From NCBI RefSeq assembly GCF_013373065.1, contig NZ_JABXIN010000003.1:248001-312000 (forward strand): a stretch of 64,000 nt of DNA. Direction: 5' to 3'. The translations under genes and the position numbers were made by a program. Origin of the DNA: Algoriphagus sp. (GTDB lineage Bacteria > Bacteroidota > Bacteroidia > Cytophagales > Cyclobacteriaceae). Within the stretch, counting starts at the first letter, position 1. Each line of letters starts with the position of its first letter. The notes under the pieces were generated by a model. That model worked only from the letters and a program-made list of their open reading frames with translations, was not told the origin of the DNA and did not search any database. This document shows positions 33,054-42,863 of the stretch, piece by piece.

Positions 33054-35180
33054 TTAGTTTAAAAGTATTTCATCAATAAAGACCCATCCACGAGCGCCAG
33101 CCCCAGGATGCCATTTGGGAAGTGCTGGAATCGGAACCAGTTTCAGGCTTATTTTTTCGAATGGCTCTTCAGGTAAAGGATAGGTCAGTAGTTCTGATCT
33201 TATTTCTTGAATTTTTACCGATTGGCTTGGTTGATCCTGGATCAAGAGTTCAGGTTTACCATTTTTCCATATGGTTATTTCTACTTTCACCGGAGGGAAA
33301 ATATAAGCTCCCTCGTGATAGAGTAAACTGATTCCGATAGACTTGGGTAATTCATTTTCGGGAACTGAAAATTCAGCTTCGAAGGGACGGTCACTGTAGC
33401 CCAACCATTCTCCAGAGGTGTGATTATTTTTGCCTTTGATTTGATCAAATAGCGTTTCTGCCAATTGAGCTTGATAATTTGGGCTTGGGTTGGTCAATAG
33501 ACTTACCTTATTGGGTTTCATACCGGATTTCATAAAAACCGATGTAATTTCTTCTGAGCCGATCCATTCCGGTGCAAAGGCCTTTGCTCGAATTTTCCCG
33601 GATGTTTTTACATAAATCGGTGAGGAGTAACTAGGGCTTTGAAGACTATCAGGTTCGCTTCCGTCTAAGGTGTAGCGAATGGTTGCACTTTGGATCGGAT
33701 GGCTCAATTCTATTCTTAGGCTGTCGGAAAACAAGACTTTGTCTTGTGCGATTTTGGGACTATTGAGTGGTAGAATGATTCCTTCTCCTTCAAAACCAAA
33801 GTCAATTTGGGTGTTTGGTAGTTGCTCAGAAAGTCTTTCTTTTTCAAGATCATCTAATCCCGTATTCCAGAGATAGAGATGCTTTAAATTTTTCAATTCC
33901 GTAATCCTTTCGACTGCATCAGGTGATAAGGAATTACCAGATAATGACAAATCTTCCAATTGGTTCATCAAAGGAAAATCCTCTAATTGTTCTGCTGACA
34001 GGCTGGAAAAGTTTAATGATAATTTTCTGAGATTTTGAAAATCATTTAAGAATCCTAAATCAATTTCAGCTAGCGGCATCTTATCCAATCGAAGCGTGAC
34101 CAATTGCTCTTTGATTTTTTGTAAATCATTCAAAGAAGTAGGGTCAAAAGCTGAGATCCCGAAATAAGAAACCTCTAAGGCAGGGGACTCCGGGTAGATT
34201 GGATTTACTTTCCGGAAAAAGGTATTTAGATCTTCGATTGTTGATGCTTTAGCAGCCTCAAAATCAAAAGTCTCCTCATCCTTAAATCGAATGGAAGCTA
34301 ATTGGAATAGGTTGCTCTCCTTTGGAAGTTCTTCTACTTTCCCATCAAAACTGGCTCCTGCTTCCACCCAGGCGGTAAGTAATTGAAGTTCTTCATCTGT
34401 AAGCTGGTTTTTGTTTTTTGGAGGCATGTGCTCTTCCTCATTCAAGGGTAGATTGATTCGTTGGATCAAAAGAGATTGGTCCATATCACCAGCCACGACT
34501 AAGGGCCCTGATTTTCCTCCTTTTTTTAACCCTTCCAGGTGATCCATTCGGAGTTCACCCTTCATTTTTCCTTCGCGATGACAGCTTTCACATTTGGATT
34601 GAAGAATTGGTTGAATCACATGCTCAAAAACTTCTGCTTCAGCCAAGGGTACTTGTTTTTCTTTTTCAGCAAATGGCTCTAAAAGGAAGTTTTCTCCATG
34701 CGTTAAGTTAGCACCCCAGTGTCCGGTCAACGTAAGGCATATGCCTAGTGTAAGAGCCGGAAAAGAGAGATGTTTTACCTTTCGTTTTTGCAAAAAATAT
34801 AAAAGGGTTGCTCCCCAGAAGGTTGCCATTCCAGCCCATTGATGCCAGAGAAGCGCATCCCCTTCGTAGTCTTCTCGAGCCAGGATCAAACCCGCAATCA
34901 CGGAAATGCCGGCAAGATTACTGCCCCAAAGCAAAAAGTTTGAACCAAGTTCCCGAACATTCGCTCTCTTTTGAAGGGATGGGAAAATAAGAAATATCAC
35001 CCCAATTAAAATCAATGTAATCGGGAAATGAAGGACCAGTGGATGTCCCCTTCCAACTAGTTGGATAAAGGGCGGAAGAGCAAGTTGGTCTTCCCCGATC
35101 AATAGAATAAAAGAAAGACCCAGCCATACAAATAGCAGGTTTTCTAAAAAGGCGCTGAGTTTCGGGAATTGGCTTGGCAT
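33054..35180 (-). CDS. Membrane c-type cytochrome fusion with LRR and chitobiase-like domains
   Basis: 708 residues, an unusual domain chain. Residues 1-165 hold about five membrane helices of DUF2231 type (HPLVLHFPITLILIGVIFLI). A PSCyt1-like heme domain follows with CESCHREGKM (about 195-205), GPLVVAGDMDQSLLIQRINL and HMPPKNKNQLTDEEL. Next are leucine-rich repeats (LRKLSLNFSSLSAEQLEDF, LEDLSLSGNSLS). Then comes a chitobiase C-terminal-like domain (ATIRYTLDGSEPDSLQSPSY) and a C-terminal beta domain. It looks like a membrane-attached redox partner that may also bind a glycan. Its ATG directly abuts the DUF1501 gene's stop. Confidence 0.82.
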   Translation of the reverse strand: MPSQFPKLSAFLENLLFVWLGLSFILLIGEDQLALPPFIQLVGRGHPLVLHFPITLILIGVIFLIFPSLQKRANVRELGSNFLLWGSNLAGISVIAGLILAREDYEGDALLWHQWAGMATFWGATLLYFLQKRKVKHLSFPALTLGICLTLTGHWGANLTHGENFLLEPFAEKEKQVPLAEAEVFEHVIQPILQSKCESCHREGKMKGELRMDHLEGLKKGGKSGPLVVAGDMDQSLLIQRINLPLNEEEHMPPKNKNQLTDEELQLLTAWVEAGASFDGKVEELPKESNLFQLASIRFKDEETFDFEAAKASTIEDLNTFFRKVNPIYPESPALEVSYFGISAFDPTSLNDLQKIKEQLVTLRLDKMPLAEIDLGFLNDFQNLRKLSLNFSSLSAEQLEDFPLMNQLEDLSLSGNSLSPDAVERITELKNLKHLYLWNTGLDDLEKERLSEQLPNTQIDFGFEGEGIILPLNSPKIAQDKVLFSDSLRIELSHPIQSATIRYTLDGSEPDSLQSPSYSSPIYVKTSGKIRAKAFAPEWIGSEEITSVFMKSGMKPNKVSLLTNPSPNYQAQLAETLFDQIKGKNNHTSGEWLGYSDRPFEAEFSVPENELPKSIGISLLYHEGAYIFPPVKVEITIWKNGKPELLIQDQPSQSVKIQEIRSELLTYPLPEEPFEKISLKLVPIPALPKWHPGAGARGWVFIDEILLN

Positions 35181-36635
35181 TTAGACAAGAATATCTTTGA
35201 CGACATGACCAGACACATCAGTAAGGCGGTATCTTCGGCCTAAATGCTTAAAGGTAAGCCGCTCATGATCTATGCCCAATAGGTGTAAAACCGTAGCTTG
35301 AAAGTCATGAACATGGACAGGATTTTCGGTGATGTTGTAACCAAATTCATCCGTTTCTCCATAGATAATCCCCGGTTTAACTCCGCCTCCCGCCATCCAA
35401 ATAGAAAAGGCTCTTGGGTGATGATCTCGACCATAATTATCTACCTGAATTTTACCTTGGCAATAGTTAGTTCTTCCGAATTCACCTCCCCAGATAACCA
35501 AGGTTTCATCCAAAAGTCCTCGTTGCTTGAGGTCAGTAATTAAAGCGGCGGATGCTTGATCCACGTCTTTGGCTTGAAGTGCCATTTCATTCGGGAGGTT
35601 TCCATGCTGGTCCCAGCCCTGATGATACAGCTGAACAAATCGGACGCCACTCTCAGAAAGTTTTCTGGCTAATAGGCAATTGGCAGCGTAGGTTCCTGGG
35701 ACCAGGCAATCTGGCCCATATAATTTCACAATTGAATCTGGCTCTTTGGATACATCAGTAATTTCAGGAACCGCTGTTTGCATTCGGTAAGCCATTTCAT
35801 ACTGCTGAACCTTAGCTGTGACGGAAGGATCATTGAATTCTTGGTAGCTAAGTTCATTCAATGCGGCAATTTGATCGAGCATTTTGCGGCGCTCGCTTCG
35901 ACTCATTGACTCTGGGTCTTTTAAATACAATACAGGATCTTCTGAATTGGAGAATTGTACTCCTTGGTGAGTTGCATCCAAAAATCCGTTGCTCCATAGT
36001 TTACTGTAAACACCTTGTCCATTTCCGCGTCCTCGACTCAATAAAACACAGAAGGCAGGAAGGTTGCTGTTTTCACTCCCCAGTCCATAGCTGAGCCAAG
36101 ACCCCATGCTTGGACGGTTTCCGACTTGAGCTCCCGTTTGAAAAAAGGTCAAAGCAGGATCGTGGTTGATGGCCTCTGTATGCATGGATTTGATGATGCA
36201 AATATCATCGACCACTTTTGCAGTGTATGGGAAAAGGGATGAAATCCAAGCTCGGCCTTCCCCGTATTGTTGGAAATCGTAGTAGGATCCTACCAATGGA
36301 AAACGTTCCTGATTTGCTGTCATCCCCGTAAGTCGTTGTCCCATTCGGATGGATTCTGGAAGATCCTGACCATAACTTTTTTGCAAGAGAGGTTTGTAAT
36401 CAAAGGACTCTAATTGAGAAGGAGCACCATTTTGGAAAAGGTAGATCACTCGTTTTGCTTTAGGGGCAAAATGGGGTATAGCTGCCATGATGGCTTCTTC
36501 TTCTTTGCTTTGTCCTCGAAATAGGTCAGGAATAAGTAAAGACCCTAGTGCTGCACTCCCCAAGCCCAAGCTCAAGCGAGACAGGAATTTCCTTCGATTT
36601 AAATTTAGCCCATGCTCCAGTAATTCCTTCTCCAT
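35181..36635 (-). CDS. DUF1501 family Tat-exported protein
   Basis: 484 residues. A twin-arginine leader (NRRKFLSRLSLGLGSAALGS) is followed by the DUF1501 domain, distantly related to the alkaline phosphatase/sulfatase superfamily. Typical pieces are RVIYLFQNGAPSQLESFDYK, HTEAINHDPALTFFQTGAQV, SWLSYGLGSENSNLPAF, FVQLYHQGWDQHGNLPNE, VIWGGEFGRTNYCQG and GRDHHPRAFSIWMAGGGVKP. The metal-ligand-like residues (D-H, E-F-G-R-T, R-D-H-H) are kept. Function is unknown in the whole family; it is nearly always next to a DUF1549/DUF1553 cytochrome, as here (two-base gap upstream). Confidence 0.93.
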   Translation of the reverse strand: MEKELLEHGLNLNRRKFLSRLSLGLGSAALGSLLIPDLFRGQSKEEEAIMAAIPHFAPKAKRVIYLFQNGAPSQLESFDYKPLLQKSYGQDLPESIRMGQRLTGMTANQERFPLVGSYYDFQQYGEGRAWISSLFPYTAKVVDDICIIKSMHTEAINHDPALTFFQTGAQVGNRPSMGSWLSYGLGSENSNLPAFCVLLSRGRGNGQGVYSKLWSNGFLDATHQGVQFSNSEDPVLYLKDPESMSRSERRKMLDQIAALNELSYQEFNDPSVTAKVQQYEMAYRMQTAVPEITDVSKEPDSIVKLYGPDCLVPGTYAANCLLARKLSESGVRFVQLYHQGWDQHGNLPNEMALQAKDVDQASAALITDLKQRGLLDETLVIWGGEFGRTNYCQGKIQVDNYGRDHHPRAFSIWMAGGGVKPGIIYGETDEFGYNITENPVHVHDFQATVLHLLGIDHERLTFKHLGRRYRLTDVSGHVVKDILV

Positions 36636-36637
36636 GA

Positions 36638-38947
36638 TTAGCTCTTTGTAATGGTTTCTTCTAGGTTGTACAAACTCACAATGACCTGCATGAGAGCTGC
36701 TGTTTTAGAATTGATGGCTTCTGAGTCCAAAGGGTATTCGCCAACCAATAAGGTAGGTAAAATTTGATCGGGATTTGATTCGAACCGATTCAGCTGATCT
36801 TCATAATAGGATACTAAAAGGTCTGACTCTTGATCCTTTATAGGGCGGCATAAAATGCGAACAAAGGCTTCTTCTACAGTACTTTCTATTTCTGTATGTT
36901 TTTGGAGAATTGTAGTAGCCAAGACACGGGAAGCTTCCAAGACCATTGGATCGTTCATCATTACCAGTGCTTGGAGTGGCGTATTGGTACGGCCTCTTCC
37001 AACCTCACATCTATCTCGGTTGCTCGAGTCGAAAATAATTGCTTTTGGAGGCGGCACAGTCAACTTGATAAAATTGTAGAGACCTCTTCGGTAAAGACTT
37101 TCTCCATGATCTTGGCGGTAGGTGGCCAATTCACCTCTTCCAGAAGTAGCCGATTCCCAAACTCCCTCTGGTTGGTAAGGCTTGACGCTAGGACCCCCTA
37201 ACTTTTTTACCAATAATCCGCTACTCGCTAAAACCAAGTCTTGCACATTTTCGGCAGGAAGTCGAAGTCTTGGAGCACGGGCTAGGTAGATGTTTTCGGG
37301 ATCAATCTCCAAATGTTTGGAATTAACTCTGGCAGATTGACGATAGGTGGCTGAATTTAAAATCTGCTTTAATAAATACTTAATGTCCCACCCATTTTCC
37401 ATAAAGTCCACCGCAAGCCAATCCAAAAGTTCTGGGTGGGAGGGAAGATCTCCCTGCATTCCAAAATCTCCAGCAGATTTGACTATTCCTGTTCCAAAAA
37501 TTTCCTGCCAAATAAGGTTGACAAAAACCCGGGCAGTTAGTGGATTATCCCTATTGGTGGCCCATTTTGCCAAGCCAAGTCTGTTTTTGGGAAGGGTGTC
37601 AGGAAAATCCAAGATAGAATTTGGAGTAGATGGGGAAACCACTTCGGTAGGTGCATCATAAACACCTCGATTTAAAATATAAGTAGTTCGTGCTTTTTCC
37701 TCTTCAAGCTCACCCATCACCGACACACTTAAACGAGTAGTGTCTGAGTGATTGATAAAGCTGAGTATATCCCCGAGATCTTCCTGTTCTATCCAAAGAA
37801 TAGGGGTTTTTGCTGGTTTGGAAATACTTACATCTCCTTCATATCCTTTCTCTGGTGTATTGTTGAAAAAAGCAAAGAGTTCAAAGTATTCCTTTTGGGA
37901 AATAGGGTCGTATTTGTGATCATGGCATTGGGCACATTCCATAGTGAGACCTAGCAAGCCTTTACTAAACGTATTGGTTTTGTCTAAAACATATTCGATC
38001 CTATATTCTTCATCAATGACTCCTCCTTCCTCTGTGTATTTGTGGTTTCGATTGAATGCCGTTGCGAGGATTTGCTCTTTCGTTGGATTTGGAAGTAAAT
38101 CCCCCGCAAGTTGCCAAGTGATGAATTTATCATAGGGAAGGTTTTCGTTGAAAGCATGAATGACCCAATCCCGATAAGGCCACTGAGTCCGAATATTGTC
38201 ATCCTGATAGCCATAACTATCGGCATAGCGTGAGATATCCAACCAGAGGATTGCTAGTTTTTCACCAAATTCCGGTTGATTCAATAATCCGTCCAGCAAG
38301 TCTTCATACGTTAACTCTCCCGTAAAATCACCGAATCGTTCGAGCATTTCTAGGCTAGGTGGGAGCCCCGTCAAATCCAAACTTGCTCGTTTAATTAATT
38401 CATAGGGTTCAGCAGTAGGGTTGGGTTCTAACCCCATCTGTAACATTTTTTGATAGGTGAATTGGTCAATTTCATTTCGGGCCCATTCATTTGCTGGATG
38501 AGGTGTAGTCTTCTCGGCCTTCACAAAAGCCCAATGAGGTTCGTATTGAGCACCTTGGGCAATCCATTGTTTGATTAGTTCGATTTCTTCCGTCGAAAGC
38601 GCCAAGTTCGACTCAGCCGGAGGCATTAATTCGCTTGGGTCTTCGGAGGTAATTCGTAAAAAAACTTCTGAGTTTTCAGGTTCTCCAGGTACTATGGCAT
38701 GTCTGTCTGGATTTTCCTTTAGTGCTGCAAATGCTGCTACTTCTACATCTAATCGTAAGTCAGCCTCCCTTTTATTTGCATCCGGGCCATGACAAGCGAA
38801 GCATTTATCAGATAAAATCGGTCTGATATGAAAATTGTAGCTGATTCGGTCGCTTGGAACTAGTGAAGAAGAATTTTGATTGGATTGCTTACAGGCCGAT
38901 AAAGAGGTAAAAACGATAATCCCTATTCCAAAAATTAAATTTCTCAT
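36638..38947 (-). CDS. PSCyt1-DUF1549-DUF1553 multidomain cytochrome lipoprotein
   Basis: 769 residues. A lipoprotein signal (FGIGIIVFTSLSACKQS) precedes a Planctomycete-type cytochrome domain with the CxxCH heme motif DKCFACHGPDANKREADLRL. Then come DUF1549 (about 155-355), which carries a second CxxCH in MECAQCHDHKYDPISQKEYF, and DUF1553 (about 450-720) with LGLAKWATNRDNPLTARVFV, SHPELLDWLAVDFMENGWDI and FDSSNRDRCEVGRGRTNTPL. These domains have no proven function but are linked to oxidative catabolism in Planctomycetes and some Bacteroidota. It is the first gene of a four-gene operon running to 32311. Confidence 0.93.
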   Translation of the reverse strand: MRNLIFGIGIIVFTSLSACKQSNQNSSSLVPSDRISYNFHIRPILSDKCFACHGPDANKREADLRLDVEVAAFAALKENPDRHAIVPGEPENSEVFLRITSEDPSELMPPAESNLALSTEEIELIKQWIAQGAQYEPHWAFVKAEKTTPHPANEWARNEIDQFTYQKMLQMGLEPNPTAEPYELIKRASLDLTGLPPSLEMLERFGDFTGELTYEDLLDGLLNQPEFGEKLAILWLDISRYADSYGYQDDNIRTQWPYRDWVIHAFNENLPYDKFITWQLAGDLLPNPTKEQILATAFNRNHKYTEEGGVIDEEYRIEYVLDKTNTFSKGLLGLTMECAQCHDHKYDPISQKEYFELFAFFNNTPEKGYEGDVSISKPAKTPILWIEQEDLGDILSFINHSDTTRLSVSVMGELEEEKARTTYILNRGVYDAPTEVVSPSTPNSILDFPDTLPKNRLGLAKWATNRDNPLTARVFVNLIWQEIFGTGIVKSAGDFGMQGDLPSHPELLDWLAVDFMENGWDIKYLLKQILNSATYRQSARVNSKHLEIDPENIYLARAPRLRLPAENVQDLVLASSGLLVKKLGGPSVKPYQPEGVWESATSGRGELATYRQDHGESLYRRGLYNFIKLTVPPPKAIIFDSSNRDRCEVGRGRTNTPLQALVMMNDPMVLEASRVLATTILQKHTEIESTVEEAFVRILCRPIKDQESDLLVSYYEDQLNRFESNPDQILPTLLVGEYPLDSEAINSKTAALMQVIVSLYNLEETITKS

Positions 38948-39063
38948 AAATGAAATTCTAAGTCCCTGATTTCCAATTTTAAGTTATGGAAAAAAATTAA
39001 AAAAGTTTCTTTGTTTTTTAGAAAAAAGAGAGGAATAGCTCGGTTCTATAGACTGATAAAACT

Positions 39064-39093
39064 AAAAAAGCCACCTTTAAAAAGATGGCTTTT
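39064..39093 (-). terminator. Terminator after accC
   Basis: AAAAGCCA (39066-39073) and TGGCTTTT (39086-39093) form an 8-bp stem with a 12-base loop that can add two or three pairs after one mismatch. On the minus strand it is followed by six T residues. It lies 23 bases past the accC stop. Confidence 0.75.
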
Positions 39094-39116
39094 CGGAAGA
39101 GTTGAAACTCTAAAAT

Positions 39117-40466
39117 CTATTTTTTGATTACTGAGAAATCAAAATTCTCAAGGAATTTCGTCGTGAAATCTCCCTCTTTGAATTGCTCATTATCTAGCAA
39201 GGCAATATGGAAAGGAATGGTTGTTTTAATTCCATCTATGACAAATTCTTCCAAGGCACGCTTCATTCGTACAATTACCTCTTCGCGAGATTGGCCACTG
39301 ACAATAAGCTTAGCAATCATGGAATCGTAATTAGGTGGAATAACATATCCCGCGTAAACATGTGAATCTACCCTTACCCCTCGGCCTCCTGGAAGGTGGA
39401 GGTTTTGGATTTTACCAGGACTCGGTCTGAACCCATTGGAAGGATCTTCGGCATTAATTCTACATTCCATTGCATACAGCTTTGGAAAATAATTTCTACC
39501 GCTGATTTTTTCTCCTGCAGCAACTTTGATCTGTTCCTTGATTAGGTCAAAATCAGTTACTTCTTCAGTGATGGGATGTTCTACCTGAATTCGGGTATTC
39601 ATCTCCATGAAGTAGAAGTTTCGATTTTTGTCAACCAAAAACTCAATGGTTCCAGCTCCTTCATATCCGATAGCTTCAGCTCCTTTGATAGCTGCTTCTC
39701 CCATAGCTTTCCGAAGTTCTTCAGTAATGAATGGGGAAGGAGTTTCTTCTACTAATTTTTGATGTCTTCGCTGAATAGAGCAATCTCGCTCTGAAAGATG
39801 GCAGGCTCTACCGCTACTATCACCAATGATCTGGATTTCTATATGTCGCGGCTCTTCAACGAATTTTTCGAGGTATAAGCCGTCATTTCCAAAGGCTGCT
39901 CCGGATTCCATTTTAGCATCATCCCAAGCTTTTTGGAATTCATTATCACCGCGTACAATTCGCATTCCGCGTCCACCACCACCGGCGGTTGCCTTTAGAA
40001 TCACCGGGTAGCCCATTTTATTGGCAAGTTTGATCCCCTGATCCACAGTATCTAGTAGGCCTTCAGATCCTGGAATGGTAGGGACTCCGGCGGCTTTCAT
40101 AGTTGCCTTTGCAGTGGCCTTATCACCCATTTTCGAAATCATATCCGGAGATGCTCCGATAAATTTGATTCCGTATTCTTCACAAATTTTGGAGAATTCC
40201 GCATTCTCTGAGAGAAAGCCATATCCTGGATGAATCGCATCTGCATTAGTAATTTCAGCGGCAGCGATGATGCGAGGGATATTCAAATAGGATTCTCTAC
40301 TAGGCGCAGGACCAATACAAACAGCTTCATCCGCAAAGCGAACGTGTAAGCTGTCTTTATCTGCCGTAGAGTAAACTGCCACCGTTTTTATTCCCATTTC
40401 TTTGCAGGTCCGGATAATTCGGAGGGCAATTTCTCCTCGATTGGCTATTAATATTTTTTGAAACAC
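39117..40466 (-). CDS. accC: Acetyl-CoA carboxylase, biotin carboxylase subunit
   Basis: 449 residues, the standard length. The enzyme carboxylates biotin on AccB with ATP and bicarbonate, the first half-reaction of malonyl-CoA synthesis. Motifs are [40 protein letters not shown], the ATP glycine loop [49 protein letters not shown] (catalytic Glu and Arg) and [16 protein letters not shown]. The start is GTG at 40466, which matches the family N-terminus ([12 protein letters not shown]). It follows accB by 23 bases and ends the fabH-efp-accB-accC unit. Confidence 0.97.
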   Translation of the reverse strand: MFQKILIANRGEIALRIIRTCKEMGIKTVAVYSTADKDSLHVRFADEAVCIGPAPSRESYLNIPRIIAAAEITNADAIHPGYGFLSENAEFSKICEEYGIKFIGASPDMISKMGDKATAKATMKAAGVPTIPGSEGLLDTVDQGIKLANKMGYPVILKATAGGGGRGMRIVRGDNEFQKAWDDAKMESGAAFGNDGLYLEKFVEEPRHIEIQIIGDSSGRACHLSERDCSIQRRHQKLVEETPSPFITEELRKAMGEAAIKGAEAIGYEGAGTIEFLVDKNRNFYFMEMNTRIQVEHPITEEVTDFDLIKEQIKVAAGEKISGRNYFPKLYAMECRINAEDPSNGFRPSPGKIQNLHLPGGRGVRVDSHVYAGYVIPPNYDSMIAKLIVSGQSREEVIVRMKRALEEFVIDGIKTTIPFHIALLDNEQFKEGDFTTKFLENFDFSVIKK

Positions 40467-40489
40467 AATAAATCAGATTTGGTGAGAAA

Positions 40490-40972
40490 TTAACCAGCAG
40501 GGTCAACAAGGAAAAGTGGCTGGTCGTATTCAACAGGTGAAGCGTTGGAAACCAACACTTTAACAATTTTTCCTGATACCTCTGATTCAATTTCGTTGAA
40601 AAGCTTCATCGCCTCAATGATACAAACCGTCTGACCAGCTTTAATGGTATCACCAACATTTACAAAAGTTGGAGAATCTGGATTAGGGCTAGTATAGAAT
40701 GTGCCAATCATTGGGGATTTGATTTCAACCAAATTGGAAGTCGATTCAGCTGGGCTTGTAGCAGGAGCGGCTGCAGTACTTGGAGTAGGAGTCGCAGGAG
40801 CAGGTGCTGGGGCAGCAGCTGGAGCAGGCGCAGGCGCCGCTTCCACCATTCGCACACTTTGATCTGCGTATTTCTTGATCGACAATTCGAATTCATCTGT
40901 TTTGATCTTGACTTCTGCAAGACCTGAGTTGGAGATGTAATCGATCAATTCTTGAATTTCTTTTGCTTTCAT
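40490..40972 (-). CDS. accB: Biotin carboxyl carrier protein of acetyl-CoA carboxylase
   Basis: 160 residues. The N-terminal helix ([18 protein letters not shown]) and [10 protein letters not shown] segment are typical, then an Ala/Pro-rich flexible linker (about 45-75, many Ala-Pro repeats), then the biotinyl domain. The biotinylation site is Lys123 in [18 protein letters not shown]. The carrier moves carboxybiotin between AccC and the carboxyltransferase. It lies between efp and accC on the same strand. The Pro-rich linker downstream of efp is suggestive only: it has no run of three consecutive prolines. Confidence 0.97.
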   Translation of the reverse strand: MKAKEIQELIDYISNSGLAEVKIKTDEFELSIKKYADQSVRMVEAAPAPAPAAAPAPAPATPTPSTAAAPATSPAESTSNLVEIKSPMIGTFYTSPNPDSPTFVNVGDTIKAGQTVCIIEAMKLFNEIESEVSGKIVKVLVSNASPVEYDQPLFLVDPAG

Positions 40973-41012
40973 AGTGTCTTTGAATTAAGGCCTTTAGGGG
41001 GCTAGTCGTTCT

Positions 41013-41050
41013 TTTAAAATTAGAAAAGCCGCAGGTATAACCCACAGCTT
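41013..41050 (-). terminator. Possible terminator or attenuator between efp and accB
   Basis: On the minus strand AAGCTGTGGGT (41050-41040) can pair with ACCTGCGGCTT (41036-41026) across a three-base loop; three of eleven pairs are G-U wobbles. TTTT then TAATTTT follows. It lies just past the efp stop inside an otherwise continuous operon, so it would reduce rather than abolish accBC read-through. Confidence 0.5.
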
Positions 41051-41054
41051 GAAT

Positions 41055-41618
41055 TTATTTTACCCGCTCGGAATATGATCCGTCTCGAGTATCAACCTTG
41101 ATCATGGTGTCCTGATCTACAAAAAGAGGAACCATCACTGTTGCACCGGTTTCTAAGGTAGCTGGCTTCAATGCATTGGTGGCCGTGTCTCCCTTAATTC
41201 CTGGTTCTGTGTACGTAATCATCAACTCCACAAAAGGAGGAAGTTCTACAGAAAGCGGAGTTTCTGTTTCGTCATGAATCAAAATATCCACTTCTTGACC
41301 TTCTTTTAGCAATTCAGGTCGCTCGATAAGGGATTCTTGGATTAGAATTTGCTCAAAGGTATTGGTGTCCATAAAATTGAAACCCATATCATCTTTGTAG
41401 ATGAATTGATGCGGTCTCTTCTCTACACGTGCTGTGGTTACTTTTTCCCCAGCATTAAAAGTCTTGTCTAGGGTTTTACCTGTTTTCAGACTTTTCAATT
41501 TTGTTCGGACGAAGGCAGCTCCTTTTCCCGGTTTAACATGCTGAAATTCGACGATACTCCAGATGTCATTATTCATTTCAAGACAGAGTCCGTTTTTAAA
41601 ATCTGCAGTCGATGCCAT
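41055..41618 (-). CDS. efp: Translation elongation factor P
   Basis: 187 residues, normal length. EF-P rescues ribosomes stalled at polyproline stretches. The domain I tip loop reads VKPGKGAAFVRTKLKSLKTG, with the modifiable lysine at position 32. The GEKVTTARVEKRPHQFIYKD segment and the C-terminal VPLFVDQDTMIKVDTRDGSY (OB domain end) are typical. No modification enzyme gene (epmA/epmB, ymfI or earP) is in the window. It is 25 bases downstream of fabH and upstream of accB in the same direction. Confidence 0.98.
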   Translation of the reverse strand: MASTADFKNGLCLEMNNDIWSIVEFQHVKPGKGAAFVRTKLKSLKTGKTLDKTFNAGEKVTTARVEKRPHQFIYKDDMGFNFMDTNTFEQILIQESLIERPELLKEGQEVDILIHDETETPLSVELPPFVELMITYTEPGIKGDTATNALKPATLETGATVMVPLFVDQDTMIKVDTRDGSYSERVK

Positions 41619-41643
41619 AGTGAAATTTTGAGTTTATACTGAA

Positions 41644-42642
41644 TTATTTTGGGTCATAGGCCCATTTGACATAAATGGCTCCCCAAGTGAAGCCGCCGCC
41701 AAAAGCTGCCAAGATAATATTGTCGCCTTTTTTAAGTTGCTTTTCATAATCCCACAGACAAAGTGGAATGGTAGCAGCAGTGGTGTTACCGTACCGCTCG
41801 ATGTTCATCATGACCTTCTCAGGCCCTACACCCATTCGGTTGGCAGTGGCATCTATGATTCGTTTGTTCGCTTGATGAGGAACTAACCAAGCCACATCAT
41901 CACCTTTCAAACCATTACGTTCCATTACCTCTGCACTTACATCTGCCATATTGGTTACAGCAAATTTGAATACTGTTGAACCTTCCTGATAAGCATAGTG
42001 CTCTCTTGCTTCCACAGTCTCATGACTTGCTGGTCTACGGCTTCCTCCTGCCTTCATATGCAAGTAGGGCTCTCCAGAGCCATCAGCACGAAGAATGGCG
42101 TCACGAATTCCCAAATCTCCTTCTGCTGGTTCTAGCAACACAGCACCGGCACCATCTCCGAAAAGGATGCAGGTAGTTCGGTCTTGATAATCAACAATGG
42201 AGGACATTTTATCTGCTCCAACCACCAAAACTTTTTTGTGTGTTCCGGATTCGATAAACTGTGCTCCTAATTGCAAAGCGTATAAGAAGCCAGAACAAGC
42301 AGCTGAAATATCAAAGCTAAAGCTCTTTTTAGCCCCGATCTTATCTGCAATGATATTAGCAGTAGCTGGAAATGGCATGTCTGGAGTTACCGTTGCACAG
42401 ATAACGACCTCGATATCCATAGGATTTGTTTGGGTTTTTTCAAGAAGCCCTTTCGCTGCTTCGATTCCCATCACAGAGGTTCCTTGGTTTTCTCCTTTTA
42501 AGATTCTTCGCTCTTTAATGCCTGTTCGGGTGGTAATCCATTCATCATTGGTTTCCACCATTTTTTCAAGCTCCTTGTTGGTCAACCGGTATTCTGGAAC
42601 ATATCCTTGTACCCCGGTGATCATAGCTCTAATTTTCTCCAT
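41644..42642 (-). CDS. fabH: 3-oxoacyl-ACP synthase III
   Basis: 332 residues. FabH condenses an acyl-CoA with malonyl-ACP to begin fatty acid synthesis. The catalytic triad is present: Cys116 in [18 protein letters not shown], His in [20 protein letters not shown], and Asn in [20 protein letters not shown]. The start [18 protein letters not shown] segment ([17 protein letters not shown]) and the end [17 protein letters not shown] are typical. It is first in the operon with efp and accBC and has a well-matched promoter about 75 bases upstream. Confidence 0.97.
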   Translation of the reverse strand: MEKIRAMITGVQGYVPEYRLTNKELEKMVETNDEWITTRTGIKERRILKGENQGTSVMGIEAAKGLLEKTQTNPMDIEVVICATVTPDMPFPATANIIADKIGAKKSFSFDISAACSGFLYALQLGAQFIESGTHKKVLVVGADKMSSIVDYQDRTTCILFGDGAGAVLLEPAEGDLGIRDAILRADGSGEPYLHMKAGGSRRPASHETVEAREHYAYQEGSTVFKFAVTNMADVSAEVMERNGLKGDDVAWLVPHQANKRIIDATANRMGVGPEKVMMNIERYGNTTAATIPLCLWDYEKQLKKGDNIILAAFGGGFTWGAIYVKWAYDPK

Positions 42643-42714
42643 TCGAATTGGGTTAGAATGGCTTTTGAATAGCCTGTGTAATTCTTAGGTTGAAGTGTTT
42701 TTTGTAAAGAAGGT

Positions 42715-42746
42715 CAAAAATATCATAAATGCCCCTTTCCACCAAA
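42715..42746 (-). promoter_or_regulatory. Promoter of the fabH-efp-accB-accC operon
   Basis: On the minus strand TTTG (42746-42743), a 20-base spacer, then TATTTTTG (42722-42715), an exact TAnnTTTG. Transcription should begin near 42708, giving a leader of about 65 bases before the fabH ATG. The rpmF terminator lies just upstream, so this promoter makes the operon independent. Confidence 0.65.
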
Positions 42747-42805
42747 ATTATTCCATTTACAAAATGCTAATCAGCTGATTTATAATGAATTATATTTGCT
42801 ATTAA

Positions 42806-42842
42806 AAACAAAAAATCCACTTCCTGCAGAAAGTGGATTTTT
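42806..42842 (-). terminator. Terminator after rpmF
   Basis: AAAAATCCACTT (42811-42822) and AAGTGGATTTTT (42831-42842) are perfect 12-bp complements with an eight-base loop (CCTGCAGA). T residues follow on the minus strand. It lies 21 bases beyond the rpmF stop and isolates rpmF from fabH. Confidence 0.88.
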
Positions 42843-42863
42843 ATGAATTAAAGAGGGATGGAC

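Noticed and set aside
42197..42688. Antisense open frame of 163 codons over fabH
   Set aside because: It mirrors the conserved fabH gene and has no family motifs or plausible start context.
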